A stretch of DNA of 11,726 nucleotides from CAYZUC01 sp964481705 (GTDB lineage: Bacteria > Bacillota > Clostridia > Lachnospirales > Lachnospiraceae): positions 1 to 11,726 of the forward strand of contig CAYZUC010000088.1 in NCBI GenBank assembly GCA_964481705.1, given 5' to 3'. Made by a program: the position numbers and the translations under genes. The notes beneath the pieces are model-generated. The model was not told where the DNA came from. It was given only the letters and a program-made list of their open reading frames with translations, and did no database searches. Below, in pieces: positions 6,124-11,726 of the stretch. Every line of letters starts with the position of its first letter. Position 1 is the stretch's first letter.

Positions 6124-8043
6124 ATGAAAAAGAAAATAGCCGTGTTTGCAAATGGATGGATGAACGAGTATTTAACGATTGTCATAGATGGAATGAAGAA
6201 GTATATGGAAGAGGATAATATTGATATTTTTATCTTTCTTAATTATGCAGCGTATAATGAAACAATGGAAAATAATGCAGGAGAGATTAATATTATACGT
6301 CTTCCAAACCTCGAGGATTTTGATGGGGTTATTGTTTTTGGCAATATCATGAACTCTGAGGAGGCAATTGAGCTGATAAAAAACAGAGTAAAAGAAGTTG
6401 GAATACCGGCTATCAGCTTGGAACGTGATTTGTATGGAATGGATTACATAGGGGCAAGCAATTACCCTGGGATGTATGAATTGGCGGAACATCTTATTGT
6501 TGAACATGATGTTCGTAATGCGGTGTTTCTTGGAGGACCGAGAGGGAACGAAGAGTCTGATGAGCGTCTGAGAGCAGTACGCGATGCCTTTGAAAAGCAT
6601 GGGATGGAACTGGCGGATGAAGATATTTATTACGGTGATTTTTCTTATGTACGTTCCATTGAGATAGCAAAACAGATTATGGATAATCGTACCAAGAGAC
6701 CACAGGCTATTATCTGCGCAAATGATTATGGTGCGATGGGTGTGATTATAGCATTAGAAGAATATAAGCTGGAAGTGCCTGAAGATATTATAGTCACAGG
6801 ATTTGATTATGTGAATAAGGGGCAGATTTTTAGTCCCTCCTTGACAACGGTTAACCGGGATTGGGAGAAGCTTGGCTATCAGTGCATGAAGCATCTGATT
6901 GCAAAAATACGTGGTGATAAAATAGAACGTAAGGAAATGCTCAGTACATCCCTTTATGTAGGGGAGAGCTGCGGCTGTTCTCGAAACCATGAGGGATATG
7001 AACAGAGAAAGCGATTTTGCCGTAATGGATTTCAGAATGAAATGGATAATATTACTTTTGAGTGGTCTATTAATGATATGGAACAGGCGCTGGCAGATAC
7101 GAATGGGTTAGATAAAATCTACAATACCTGTGCAACGTATTTTCCAAAACACAGGGATCTGGTCGGCGATAATTACTATATTATTGGAGAAGAGGAGTTT
7201 TCCAGAGGGGTAATGAACAATGACATTGCGCTACGGAAAACAGGATACAGCAAGAAAATGTCTGTTGTATTGGCCATGGAACATGGAGAGGTGAAAAAGT
7301 ATTATGATTTTCAAAGTAATCAACTCGTACCGGGTTATGCTCCGGATGATAAGAGCAACCATTATTTCTTGTTCCTTCCCATGCATTACCGTGATAACTC
7401 ATTTGGTTATATGATATTCAAGGATAATATGACAATGCTGGATAATCAGCTGTTGTTTACCTGGATGAGTAGAGTTAATCAGAATTTGGAGAAGTTCAGA
7501 CAGAATCAAAAGCTCGATGTTCTTAATAAGCAGTTGATGGAGCTTTACACGAAGGATTCGTTGACGGGTCTATATAATCGCTTTGGACAAGAGTGTATTG
7601 GAACTCCTATGTTCTGCAAGATAAGGGAACGAGGAAGAAATTGTCTCATTATGTTTGCTGATGTAAACAGAATGAAGAATATCAATGATCATTATGGCCA
7701 TTTGCAAGGAGATCTTGCATTACGTGCAGTTGCGAATGTGTTAAAGGAGTCAATTCGAGAGGATTGGATTGGTATTCGTTATGGTGGTGATGAGTTCTTG
7801 ATCATTGGAGAATGCGAGAACAAAGAAATGGCGGACAGCGTACAGGCAAGGATTGAGAATAAATTACACAATATCTCGAGCAAGATGGAATTGCCTTACG
7901 AACTGACCGTCAGTGTAGGATATCAGTTGGCAGAACCAACAACGAAGCTTTCTCTGATTGAATTGATACGCAAGGCGGATGAAGAGATGTATATCATCAA
8001 GCAACACACATATCGTAACGAAATGGATAATGATAAGAAGTAA
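6124..8043 (+). CDS. Cytosolic diguanylate cyclase: LacI-type ligand-binding domain plus GGDEF
   Basis: This 639-residue signalling protein is predicted to make cyclic di-GMP from two GTP. Residues 1 to about 280 form a periplasmic-binding-protein-like fold of the LacI/GalR effector type (IAVFANGWMNEY at the start, RPQAIICANDYGAMG near 192-206, IIVTGFD at 222-228). There is no DNA-binding helix-turn-helix and no signal peptide, so it should sense a ligand inside the cell. A GESCGC motif (280-285) ends this domain. An unrecognised middle region (about 290-450) follows, then a likely coiled linker (450-475), then GGDEF from about 476. In the GGDEF domain, D513 falls in the metal-binding block before the NDHYGH motif, and GGDEF itself is at 554-558, so the site looks active. 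The usual RxxD inhibitory site is absent: the equivalent position reads REDW (545-548). The start is ATG 6124, with GGGGG at 6113-6117. The ligand is unknown. Confidence 0.92.
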   Translation: MKKKIAVFANGWMNEYLTIVIDGMKKYMEEDNIDIFIFLNYAAYNETMENNAGEINIIRLPNLEDFDGVIVFGNIMNSEEAIELIKNRVKEVGIPAISLERDLYGMDYIGASNYPGMYELAEHLIVEHDVRNAVFLGGPRGNEESDERLRAVRDAFEKHGMELADEDIYYGDFSYVRSIEIAKQIMDNRTKRPQAIICANDYGAMGVIIALEEYKLEVPEDIIVTGFDYVNKGQIFSPSLTTVNRDWEKLGYQCMKHLIAKIRGDKIERKEMLSTSLYVGESCGCSRNHEGYEQRKRFCRNGFQNEMDNITFEWSINDMEQALADTNGLDKIYNTCATYFPKHRDLVGDNYYIIGEEEFSRGVMNNDIALRKTGYSKKMSVVLAMEHGEVKKYYDFQSNQLVPGYAPDDKSNHYFLFLPMHYRDNSFGYMIFKDNMTMLDNQLLFTWMSRVNQNLEKFRQNQKLDVLNKQLMELYTKDSLTGLYNRFGQECIGTPMFCKIRERGRNCLIMFADVNRMKNINDHYGHLQGDLALRAVANVLKESIREDWIGIRYGGDEFLIIGECENKEMADSVQARIENKLHNISSKMELPYELTVSVGYQLAEPTTKLSLIELIRKADEEMYIIKQHTYRNEMDNDKK

Positions 8044-8075
8044 TACGAAAACAATAAGAGAATGGGAGGGTAAAT

Positions 8076-8285
8076 GTGAATAACGAATTGATGAGCTTTA
8101 AGAGCAGATATCTTGCAGGCGAGATTGAGTTTGACGAGATACACAAATATGTAGCTGTTTGGAATAATTCAGATGACGCAAGAAGACTTGCAGAGTACCT
8201 CGGTTTGAACGAGGAAGAAGAAGATATTTGGATTGATGAAAGTGATGAAGCACTCATGGAGCTGTTGGACAAACAAAGAGCATAA
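8076..8285 (+). CDS. Small acidic protein of unknown function, cotranscribed with the diguanylate cyclase
   Basis: This 69-residue soluble protein begins 32 bases after the cyclase stop codon, with no terminator between them. It is strongly acidic, with about 19 Asp/Glu against 7 Lys/Arg, including EEEED at 46-50. It appears mostly helical and has no signal peptide or membrane segment. The start is GTG 8076: a strong GGGAGGG site lies at 8064-8070 with a 5-base spacer. An ATG two bases earlier (8074) runs straight into TGA and cannot encode it. The C-terminal half (LAEYLGLNEEEEDIWID, then EALMELLDKQ) loosely recalls small Firmicutes proteins with an EYLG...W...L pattern, but I cannot name a family. 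Association with cyclic di-GMP signalling is inferred from position only. The ribosome binding site, and a frame that stays open to the hairpin terminator, support it as a real gene. Confidence 0.75.
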   Translation: MNNELMSFKSRYLAGEIEFDEIHKYVAVWNNSDDARRLAEYLGLNEEEEDIWIDESDEALMELLDKQRA

Positions 8286-8303
8286 ATAACCGAAAAAGAT
8301 AGG

Positions 8304-8378
8304 AAATAGGCGTTGTATCTCAAATTGTAGCACGAACTGAGAAAATTCAGACAATTTGATGAAAAAACGCCTATTTTT
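8304..8378 (+). terminator. Long nested hairpin, probable intrinsic terminator
   Basis: The outer stem AAATAGGCGTT at 8304-8314 pairs perfectly with AACGCCTATTT at 8366-8376 (11 base pairs). Inside it, CAAATTGT at 8321-8328 pairs perfectly with ACAATTTG at 8351-8358, and a short CTGA/TCAG stem (8337-8340 with 8347-8350) caps it. The T run at 8374-8378 follows the outer stem. It ends the cyclase and small-protein unit. At about 73 bases it is much larger than the other terminators here, so it may have a further role. Confidence 0.8.
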
Positions 8379-8383
8379 GTGCT

Positions 8384-8411
8384 TTGCTATTTGTACATTG
8401 TGTGTTATACT
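8384..8411 (+). promoter_or_regulatory. Extended -10 promoter of the decarboxylase operon
   Basis: TTGCTA at 8384-8389 (4 of 6 consensus bases) and TATACT at 8406-8411 (5 of 6) are separated by 16 bases, with TG one base before the -10 (8403-8404). Transcription should start near 8418, giving a leader of about 95 bases before the first gene at 8513. Confidence 0.65.
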
Positions 8412-8433
8412 GTTTGATATGCGAAATATTAGG

Positions 8434-8468
8434 GATACTGCGCTATTTCTGCGGTATCATCTATTTTT
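8434..8468 (+). promoter_or_regulatory. Leader hairpin before the decarboxylase operon, attenuator-like
   Basis: GATACTGCG at 8434-8442 pairs with TGCGGTATC at 8450-8458 (9 pairs, two of them G-U, 7-base loop). Five T residues occur at 8464-8468, five bases after the stem. It lies inside the predicted leader, between the promoter and the first gene. The structure is visible in the sequence; a role in attenuation or mRNA protection is inference. Confidence 0.45.
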
Positions 8469-8512
8469 CAATATAATTTATTAACTATCAATATAAAATG
8501 GAGGGCTGAAAA

Positions 8513-9946
8513 ATGAGCAATTTAACAGCAAGCTCAGCGGGTAAGAGAATCGCTTCCTTACTTGATGAAAACAGTTTCGTTGAGATTGGTGCTAAGGTTA
8601 CGGCCAGAGCAACTGATTTTAATCTGGAACAAAATGAGACTCCTGCAGATGGTGTTATCACCGGATATGGAGTAATCGATGGCAACCTTGTATACGTGTA
8701 TAGCCAGGATGCTTCTGTATTAGGAGGTTCTGTAGGCGAAATGCATGCAAAGAAGATTGCAAAGATTTATGATCTTGCAATTAAGACAGGCGCACCAGTG
8801 ATTGGTTTGATTGACTCCGCAGGATTAAGACTGCAGGAAGCAACAGATGCCTTGAATGCATTCGGAGAGATTTACATGAAACAGACTCTTGCTTCCGGAA
8901 TTATTCCACAGATTACAGCAGTATTTGGTAATTGTGGCGGCGGACTAGCATTAATCCCAGGCATGACAGATTTTACTTTCATGGAAGAGAAGAGTGCAAA
9001 GCTGTTCGTTAATTCACCAAACGCTATTGCTGGCAATTATGAAGAGAAGTGTGATACTGCTGCTGCAGCATTCCAGAGCGAAGAAGCAGGAAATGTGGAT
9101 GTAGTTGCAGATGAAGCTACGATTTTTGCTCAGATTCGTGAGTTGGTTTGCCTTCTTCCTGCAAATTGTGAAGAGGGTGCTTGTGATGATTGTGAAGATG
9201 ATCTGAATCGCGCTTGCGAGAATCTTTCTGCTTATGCTGGAGATACCGCAATTGCTTTATCTCAGATTTCTGATAATAATGAGTTCTTTGAGGTAAAAGC
9301 AGGATATGCTAAGGATATGGTTACTGGATTCATTAAATTAAACGGCATGACAATTGGTGCTGTTGCGAACCGTACAGAAGTTCTCGGAGAAGACGGAAAA
9401 GCAGCAGAGAAATTTGACTGTGCTTTATCTGCTCGTGGCGCAGAAAAAGCGGCTGATTTCATCAACTTCTGTGATGCTTTTGATCTTCCGGTATTGTCCT
9501 TGACGAATGTAGCAGGATTCAAAGCTACTGAGTGCTGTGAGAAGAAGATGGCAAAGGCTGCTTCTAAACTTACTTATGCATTTGCGAATGCTGATGTACC
9601 TAAGATTAACGTCGTAATTGGTAAAGCTTATGGTAGCGCTTATGTTACTATGAACTCTAAGGCAATCGGCGCAGACATGACATTTGCTTGGACAAATGCA
9701 GAGATTGGTTCCATGGATGCGAAGACAGCTGCTCAGATTATGTATGATGGTAAGGGTGCTGAGGTGATTAATGAGAAAGCGGCAGAATATAAGAAGCTTC
9801 AGACTTCTGTAGAATCCGCAGCAAGAAGAGGATATGTTGATACCATCATCGATGCTCAGGATACTAGAAAATATCTCATCGGTGCATTTGACATGCTTGC
9901 AACAAAAATAGAAGACCGTCCAAGTAAAAAACATGGCACAGTTTAG
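8513..9946 (+). CDS. Acyl-CoA carboxyltransferase subunit (MmdA/GcdA-like) of a biotin-dependent decarboxylase
   Basis: This 477-residue protein belongs to the acyl-CoA carboxyltransferase superfamily (two crotonase-like halves). It should transfer the carboxyl group from an acyl-CoA to carrier-bound biotin. N-terminal half: TPADGVITGYGVIDG (43-57), VYSQDASVLGGS (62-73), and an oxyanion loop region GNCGGGLALIPGMTDF (139-154). C-terminal half: the GFIKLNGMTIGAVANRT stretch (272-288), then KAYGSAYVTM (371-380), FAWTNAEIGSMDAKTAAQI (391-409). These fit decarboxylase alpha subunits acting on methylmalonyl-, glutaconyl- or malonyl-CoA, not the pyruvate-type OadA. It is slightly shorter than the usual 510 or so residues, mainly at the N-terminus. 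The linker between the halves has an odd cluster of five cysteines (213-235). The start is ATG 8513 with GGAGGG at 8500-8505. It is first in an operon with gamma-like, biotin-carrier and beta subunits. Confidence 0.92.
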   Translation: MSNLTASSAGKRIASLLDENSFVEIGAKVTARATDFNLEQNETPADGVITGYGVIDGNLVYVYSQDASVLGGSVGEMHAKKIAKIYDLAIKTGAPVIGLIDSAGLRLQEATDALNAFGEIYMKQTLASGIIPQITAVFGNCGGGLALIPGMTDFTFMEEKSAKLFVNSPNAIAGNYEEKCDTAAAAFQSEEAGNVDVVADEATIFAQIRELVCLLPANCEEGACDDCEDDLNRACENLSAYAGDTAIALSQISDNNEFFEVKAGYAKDMVTGFIKLNGMTIGAVANRTEVLGEDGKAAEKFDCALSARGAEKAADFINFCDAFDLPVLSLTNVAGFKATECCEKKMAKAASKLTYAFANADVPKINVVIGKAYGSAYVTMNSKAIGADMTFAWTNAEIGSMDAKTAAQIMYDGKGAEVINEKAAEYKKLQTSVESAARRGYVDTIIDAQDTRKYLIGAFDMLATKIEDRPSKKHGTV

Positions 9947-9961
9947 AAAGGATGTACTAAT

Positions 9962-10750
9962 ATGAGAAATCATTTAAAGAAGTTATTGGTAGTATTATGC
10001 ATGCTGACGTTTGTCATGAGTTTGACTGCATGTGGTAATTCTGCGAATGATAACAAAATAAAATATGATGAATCTAGTGTACAGAGTAGAGCCGAATCTT
10101 TTGTAAAAATCTATGCAATGTCTGATAATAATTTGTTGGAAGAGTTCCTGAAAGCTGATCCGATTGATATTGAGACATATTTTAAAGAACAATATGGTGT
10201 GGAATTGGATGGAGCTGCTTTCTTGGCAGGTATTACATCATGGAAGTCGGCACAGGAAGATTTGGGAACATTTGGTGAGATTACCGGCACTTCAATGAGC
10301 TCCGATAAGGAAAAAATCATTGCACATGTAGCAATCACTGGTTCATCACATAATGCAGAAGTGGAAGTTATTTTTGATCACAGATTGAAACTGACATCCT
10401 GCGCAACAAATATTGATTACTCCTTTGGTGAATTGATGGAAGGCGCAGCTCTAAATACCTTACTTGGTATGGGATCTGTATTCGTAGTTTTGATTCTGAT
10501 TAGTTTGATTATTTATTCCTTTAATATCTTTGCAGTTATTGAAAAGAAGAATAAAGAGAAGAAAGAAGCAAAAGCAAAATCAGAGACAAGTGCGGTGGAT
10601 AACACAATAGCACAAATTATTGAAAAAGAAGAAGCAACTGATGATCTGGAACTGATCGCAGTTATTTCAGCAGCAATTGCAGCTTATGAAAGCAGCAATG
10701 GTAATACCGGGGACGGATATGTTGTTCGTTCTATCAGAAGACGCTATTAA
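9962..10750 (+). CDS. OadG-like gamma subunit fused to an N-terminal lipoprotein domain
   Basis: This 262-residue protein starts with a lipoprotein signal peptide (MRNHLKK, hydrophobic core) and lipobox LTAC ending at C24, so the mature N-terminus should be lipid-anchored outside the cell. An extracytoplasmic domain (about 30-158) of no family I recognise follows. Next come a transmembrane helix (about 167-191), a lysine/glutamate-rich cytoplasmic linker (194-207), and a C-terminal block DDLELIAVISAAIAAYE (227-243) plus VVRSIRRR (254-261). That block is typical of OadG gamma subunits, which tie the carboxyltransferase to the membrane beta subunit. Ordinary OadG proteins are about 80-120 residues and lack the outer domain. 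The start is ATG 9962, with AAAGGA at 9947-9952, 15 bases after the carboxyltransferase stop. The gamma assignment rests on the C-terminal motif and the operon position. Confidence 0.82.
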   Translation: MRNHLKKLLVVLCMLTFVMSLTACGNSANDNKIKYDESSVQSRAESFVKIYAMSDNNLLEEFLKADPIDIETYFKEQYGVELDGAAFLAGITSWKSAQEDLGTFGEITGTSMSSDKEKIIAHVAITGSSHNAEVEVIFDHRLKLTSCATNIDYSFGELMEGAALNTLLGMGSVFVVLILISLIIYSFNIFAVIEKKNKEKKEAKAKSETSAVDNTIAQIIEKEEATDDLELIAVISAAIAAYESSNGNTGDGYVVRSIRRRY

Positions 10751-10779
10751 GATAATAAGAAAAATTGGAGGAAATAAAA

Positions 10780-11151
10780 ATGAAGAATTATACAATTACC
10801 GTAAACGGAAATGCATATGATGTAACTGTTGATGACGGCGTTGCAGGAGCAGCACCAGTTGTAAAATCTGCAGCAAAAGCAGCACCAGTAGCAAAGGCAG
10901 CACCTGCAGCAGCACCTAAGGCAGCTGGCGGAGCTGGAAGTATTAAGATTGAAGCAGGAGCAGCAGGTAAGTTATTCAAAGTTGAGACAAGTGTTGGACA
11001 GGCTGTTAAAAAAGGTGATACTGTAGTTATTCTGGAAGCTATGAAGATGGAGATTCCTGTTGTTGCACCTCAGGATGGAACAGTAGCAAGTATTGATTGT
11101 GCAGTAGGAGATGCAGTAGAAGCTGGACAGGTACTTGCAACCATGAACTAG
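10780..11151 (+). CDS. Biotin carboxyl carrier protein of the decarboxylase
   Basis: This 123-residue carrier shuttles the carboxyl group between the carboxyltransferase and the membrane decarboxylase. Residues 1-20 form a short beta-rich start (MKNYTITVNGNAYDVTVDDG). Residues 22-52 are an Ala/Pro/Lys-rich flexible linker, and 53-123 are a biotinyl domain. The biotinylation motif EAMKM is at 86-90, with K89 the modified lysine, and a second half-motif (VAPQDGTV, 95-102) completes the hammerhead fold. The start is ATG 10780 with GGAGGA at 10767-10772; an in-frame TTG at 10765 is ignored. A separate biotin protein ligase is required for activity and is not in the window. The gene lies 29 bases after the OadG-like gene and 47 before the beta subunit. 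Confidence 0.95.
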   Translation: MKNYTITVNGNAYDVTVDDGVAGAAPVVKSAAKAAPVAKAAPAAAPKAAGGAGSIKIEAGAAGKLFKVETSVGQAVKKGDTVVILEAMKMEIPVVAPQDGTVASIDCAVGDAVEAGQVLATMN

Positions 11152-11198
11152 TATTTACTATATTTTGAGATGATAAAGAAAAAACAGGAGGTTACACA

Positions 11199-11726
11199 AT
11201 GTCTTATATAATGAGTACATTAGGAAATTTAATGGATCAGACAGCATTTATGAGCTTGACAATTGGCAATGTTGCGATGATCGCAGTAGCGTTATTTTTC
11301 CTATATTTAGCAATTGCTCACGGATTTGAACCACTGTTATTAACACCGATTGCTTTTGGTATGTTATTGGTTAATATTTATCCGGATATTATGGCAGAGG
11401 GTGGTTTACTTCACTACTTCTACTTGCTGGATGAATGGTCCATCTTACCATCCTTGATTTTTATGGGTGTTGGTGCTATGACAGATTTTGGTCCATTAAT
11501 TGCGAATCCAAAGAGCTTTTTACTTGGTGCAGCAGCACAATTTGGTATTTTTGCAGCATATTTTATCGCGATTGCTATGGGATTCAATGACAAAGCAGCA
11601 GCAGCGATTTCTATTATTGGTGGAGCTGATGGTCCTACATCCATCTTCCTGGCAGGTAAGCTCGGACAGACGGCACTACTTGGACCGATTGCGGTAGCGG
11701 CATATTCTTATATGTCTCTGGTTCCT
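11199..11726 (+). CDS. Sodium-pumping decarboxylase beta subunit (OadB/MmdB/GcdB family), 5' part only
   Basis: The first 176 codons are present and the reading frame is still open at the window edge, so the C-terminal half or more is missing (family length about 375-430). This integral membrane subunit decarboxylates carboxybiotin and couples that to Na+ export. Visible features: several hydrophobic segments (about 24-41, 46-60, 105-126, 132-142), an IAHGFEPLLLTPIAFGMLLVN stretch (39-59), GVGAMTDFGPLIANP (90-104) and the hallmark GGADGPTSIFL at 141-151. Its aspartate (D144) corresponds to the Asp known to be essential for Na+ binding in Klebsiella OadB (D203). The start is ATG 11199, with AGGAGGT at 11186-11192 six bases upstream. 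It is the fourth gene of the operon. Confidence 0.94.
   Translation, partial: MSYIMSTLGNLMDQTAFMSLTIGNVAMIAVALFFLYLAIAHGFEPLLLTPIAFGMLLVNIYPDIMAEGGLLHYFYLLDEWSILPSLIFMGVGAMTDFGPLIANPKSFLLGAAAQFGIFAAYFIAIAMGFNDKAAAAISIIGGADGPTSIFLAGKLGQTALLGPIAVAAYSYMSLVP

Noticed and set aside
6124..6963. LacI-family transcription regulator
   Set aside because: The effector-type domain starts at residue 3 with no helix-turn-helix before it, and the chain continues into a GGDEF domain.
8391..8411. TTGTAC at 8391-8396 as the -35 of the decarboxylase promoter
   Set aside because: It is only 9 bases from the TATACT -10, too close for sigma-A; TTGCTA at 8384-8389 gives a workable 16-base spacer.
8472..8477. TATAAT close upstream of the carboxyltransferase gene as its promoter
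   Set aside because: No acceptable -35 lies 16-18 bases upstream (the position reads CTGCGG), while the site at 8384-8411 has both boxes and an extended -10.
9149..9217. AccD-type zinc ribbon, making the gene an acetyl-CoA carboxylase beta subunit
   Set aside because: The AccD zinc ribbon is N-terminal and the protein is about 300 residues. Here the cysteines are central, and both carboxyltransferase halves are in one chain beside decarboxylase subunits.
10858..10935. Repetitive GCA-rich stretch as a DNA repeat element
   Set aside because: It encodes the Ala/Pro/Lys-rich flexible linker expected between the N-terminus and the biotinyl domain, so the repetition is explained by protein composition.
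11500..11697. Short + strand reading frame inside the beta subunit region
   Set aside because: It is out of frame with the clear OadB-family protein that begins at 11199 and stays open to the window edge; the GGADGPT motif is in that other frame.
1..11726. Insertion sequences, phage genes, CRISPR arrays, tRNA or rRNA genes
   Set aside because: I looked for transposase or integrase motifs, regularly spaced direct repeats, and cloverleaf or rRNA-like sequence on both strands and saw none.

Overview
The window is a low-GC chromosomal segment, and every gene I call lies on the + strand. It looks like Firmicutes, class Clostridia, most likely a gut-type Lachnospiraceae. I infer this from AGGAGG-type ribosome binding sites, TTGACA/TATAAT-like promoters (several with an extended TGn -10), an scpA-scpB pair next to D,D-carboxypeptidases, a cytosolic LacI-sensor/GGDEF protein and a sodium-pump decarboxylase locus. 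No mobile element, CRISPR array, tRNA or rRNA gene is visible.

Region 1 (1-1102): a strong promoter drives rpsU (ribosomal protein S21), which ends in an intrinsic terminator. A polytopic membrane protein of the PF06541 family follows with its own terminator. Region 2 (1140-6035): a cell-envelope and chromosome-maintenance cluster. It holds an exported S11 D,D-carboxypeptidase, a YkuE-like metallophosphoesterase, scpA and scpB (SMC-condensin partners, overlapping by ATGA), and a second exported S11 D,D-carboxypeptidase. Region 3 (6047-8376): a promoter, a cytosolic diguanylate cyclase with a LacI-type ligand-binding sensor, a small acidic protein of unknown function in the same transcription unit, and a long nested hairpin terminator. 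Region 4 (8384-11726, running off the right edge): a promoter and a leader hairpin, then an operon for a biotin-dependent, membrane-bound acyl-CoA decarboxylase that is probably sodium-pumping. Its parts are a carboxyltransferase (MmdA-like), a gamma-like lipoprotein (OadG-like), a biotin carrier protein, and a partial beta subunit (OadB/MmdB/GcdB family).

In region 4 the genes should work together as follows. The carboxyltransferase moves a carboxyl group from an acyl-CoA to the biotin on the carrier. The membrane beta subunit releases CO2 and exports Na+. The gamma-like subunit holds the complex at the membrane. The actual acyl-CoA (methylmalonyl-, glutaconyl- or malonyl-CoA) cannot be read from the sequence.

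Most of the window is ordinary core-genome content. The points most worth a second look are the lipoprotein domain fused to the OadG-like subunit, a five-cysteine cluster inside the carboxyltransferase, the GGDEF protein with its unknown small partner (whose GTG start overlaps an ATG-TGA start-stop), and two structured RNA elements flanking the decarboxylase promoter. I did not find convincing evidence of a wholly new system.
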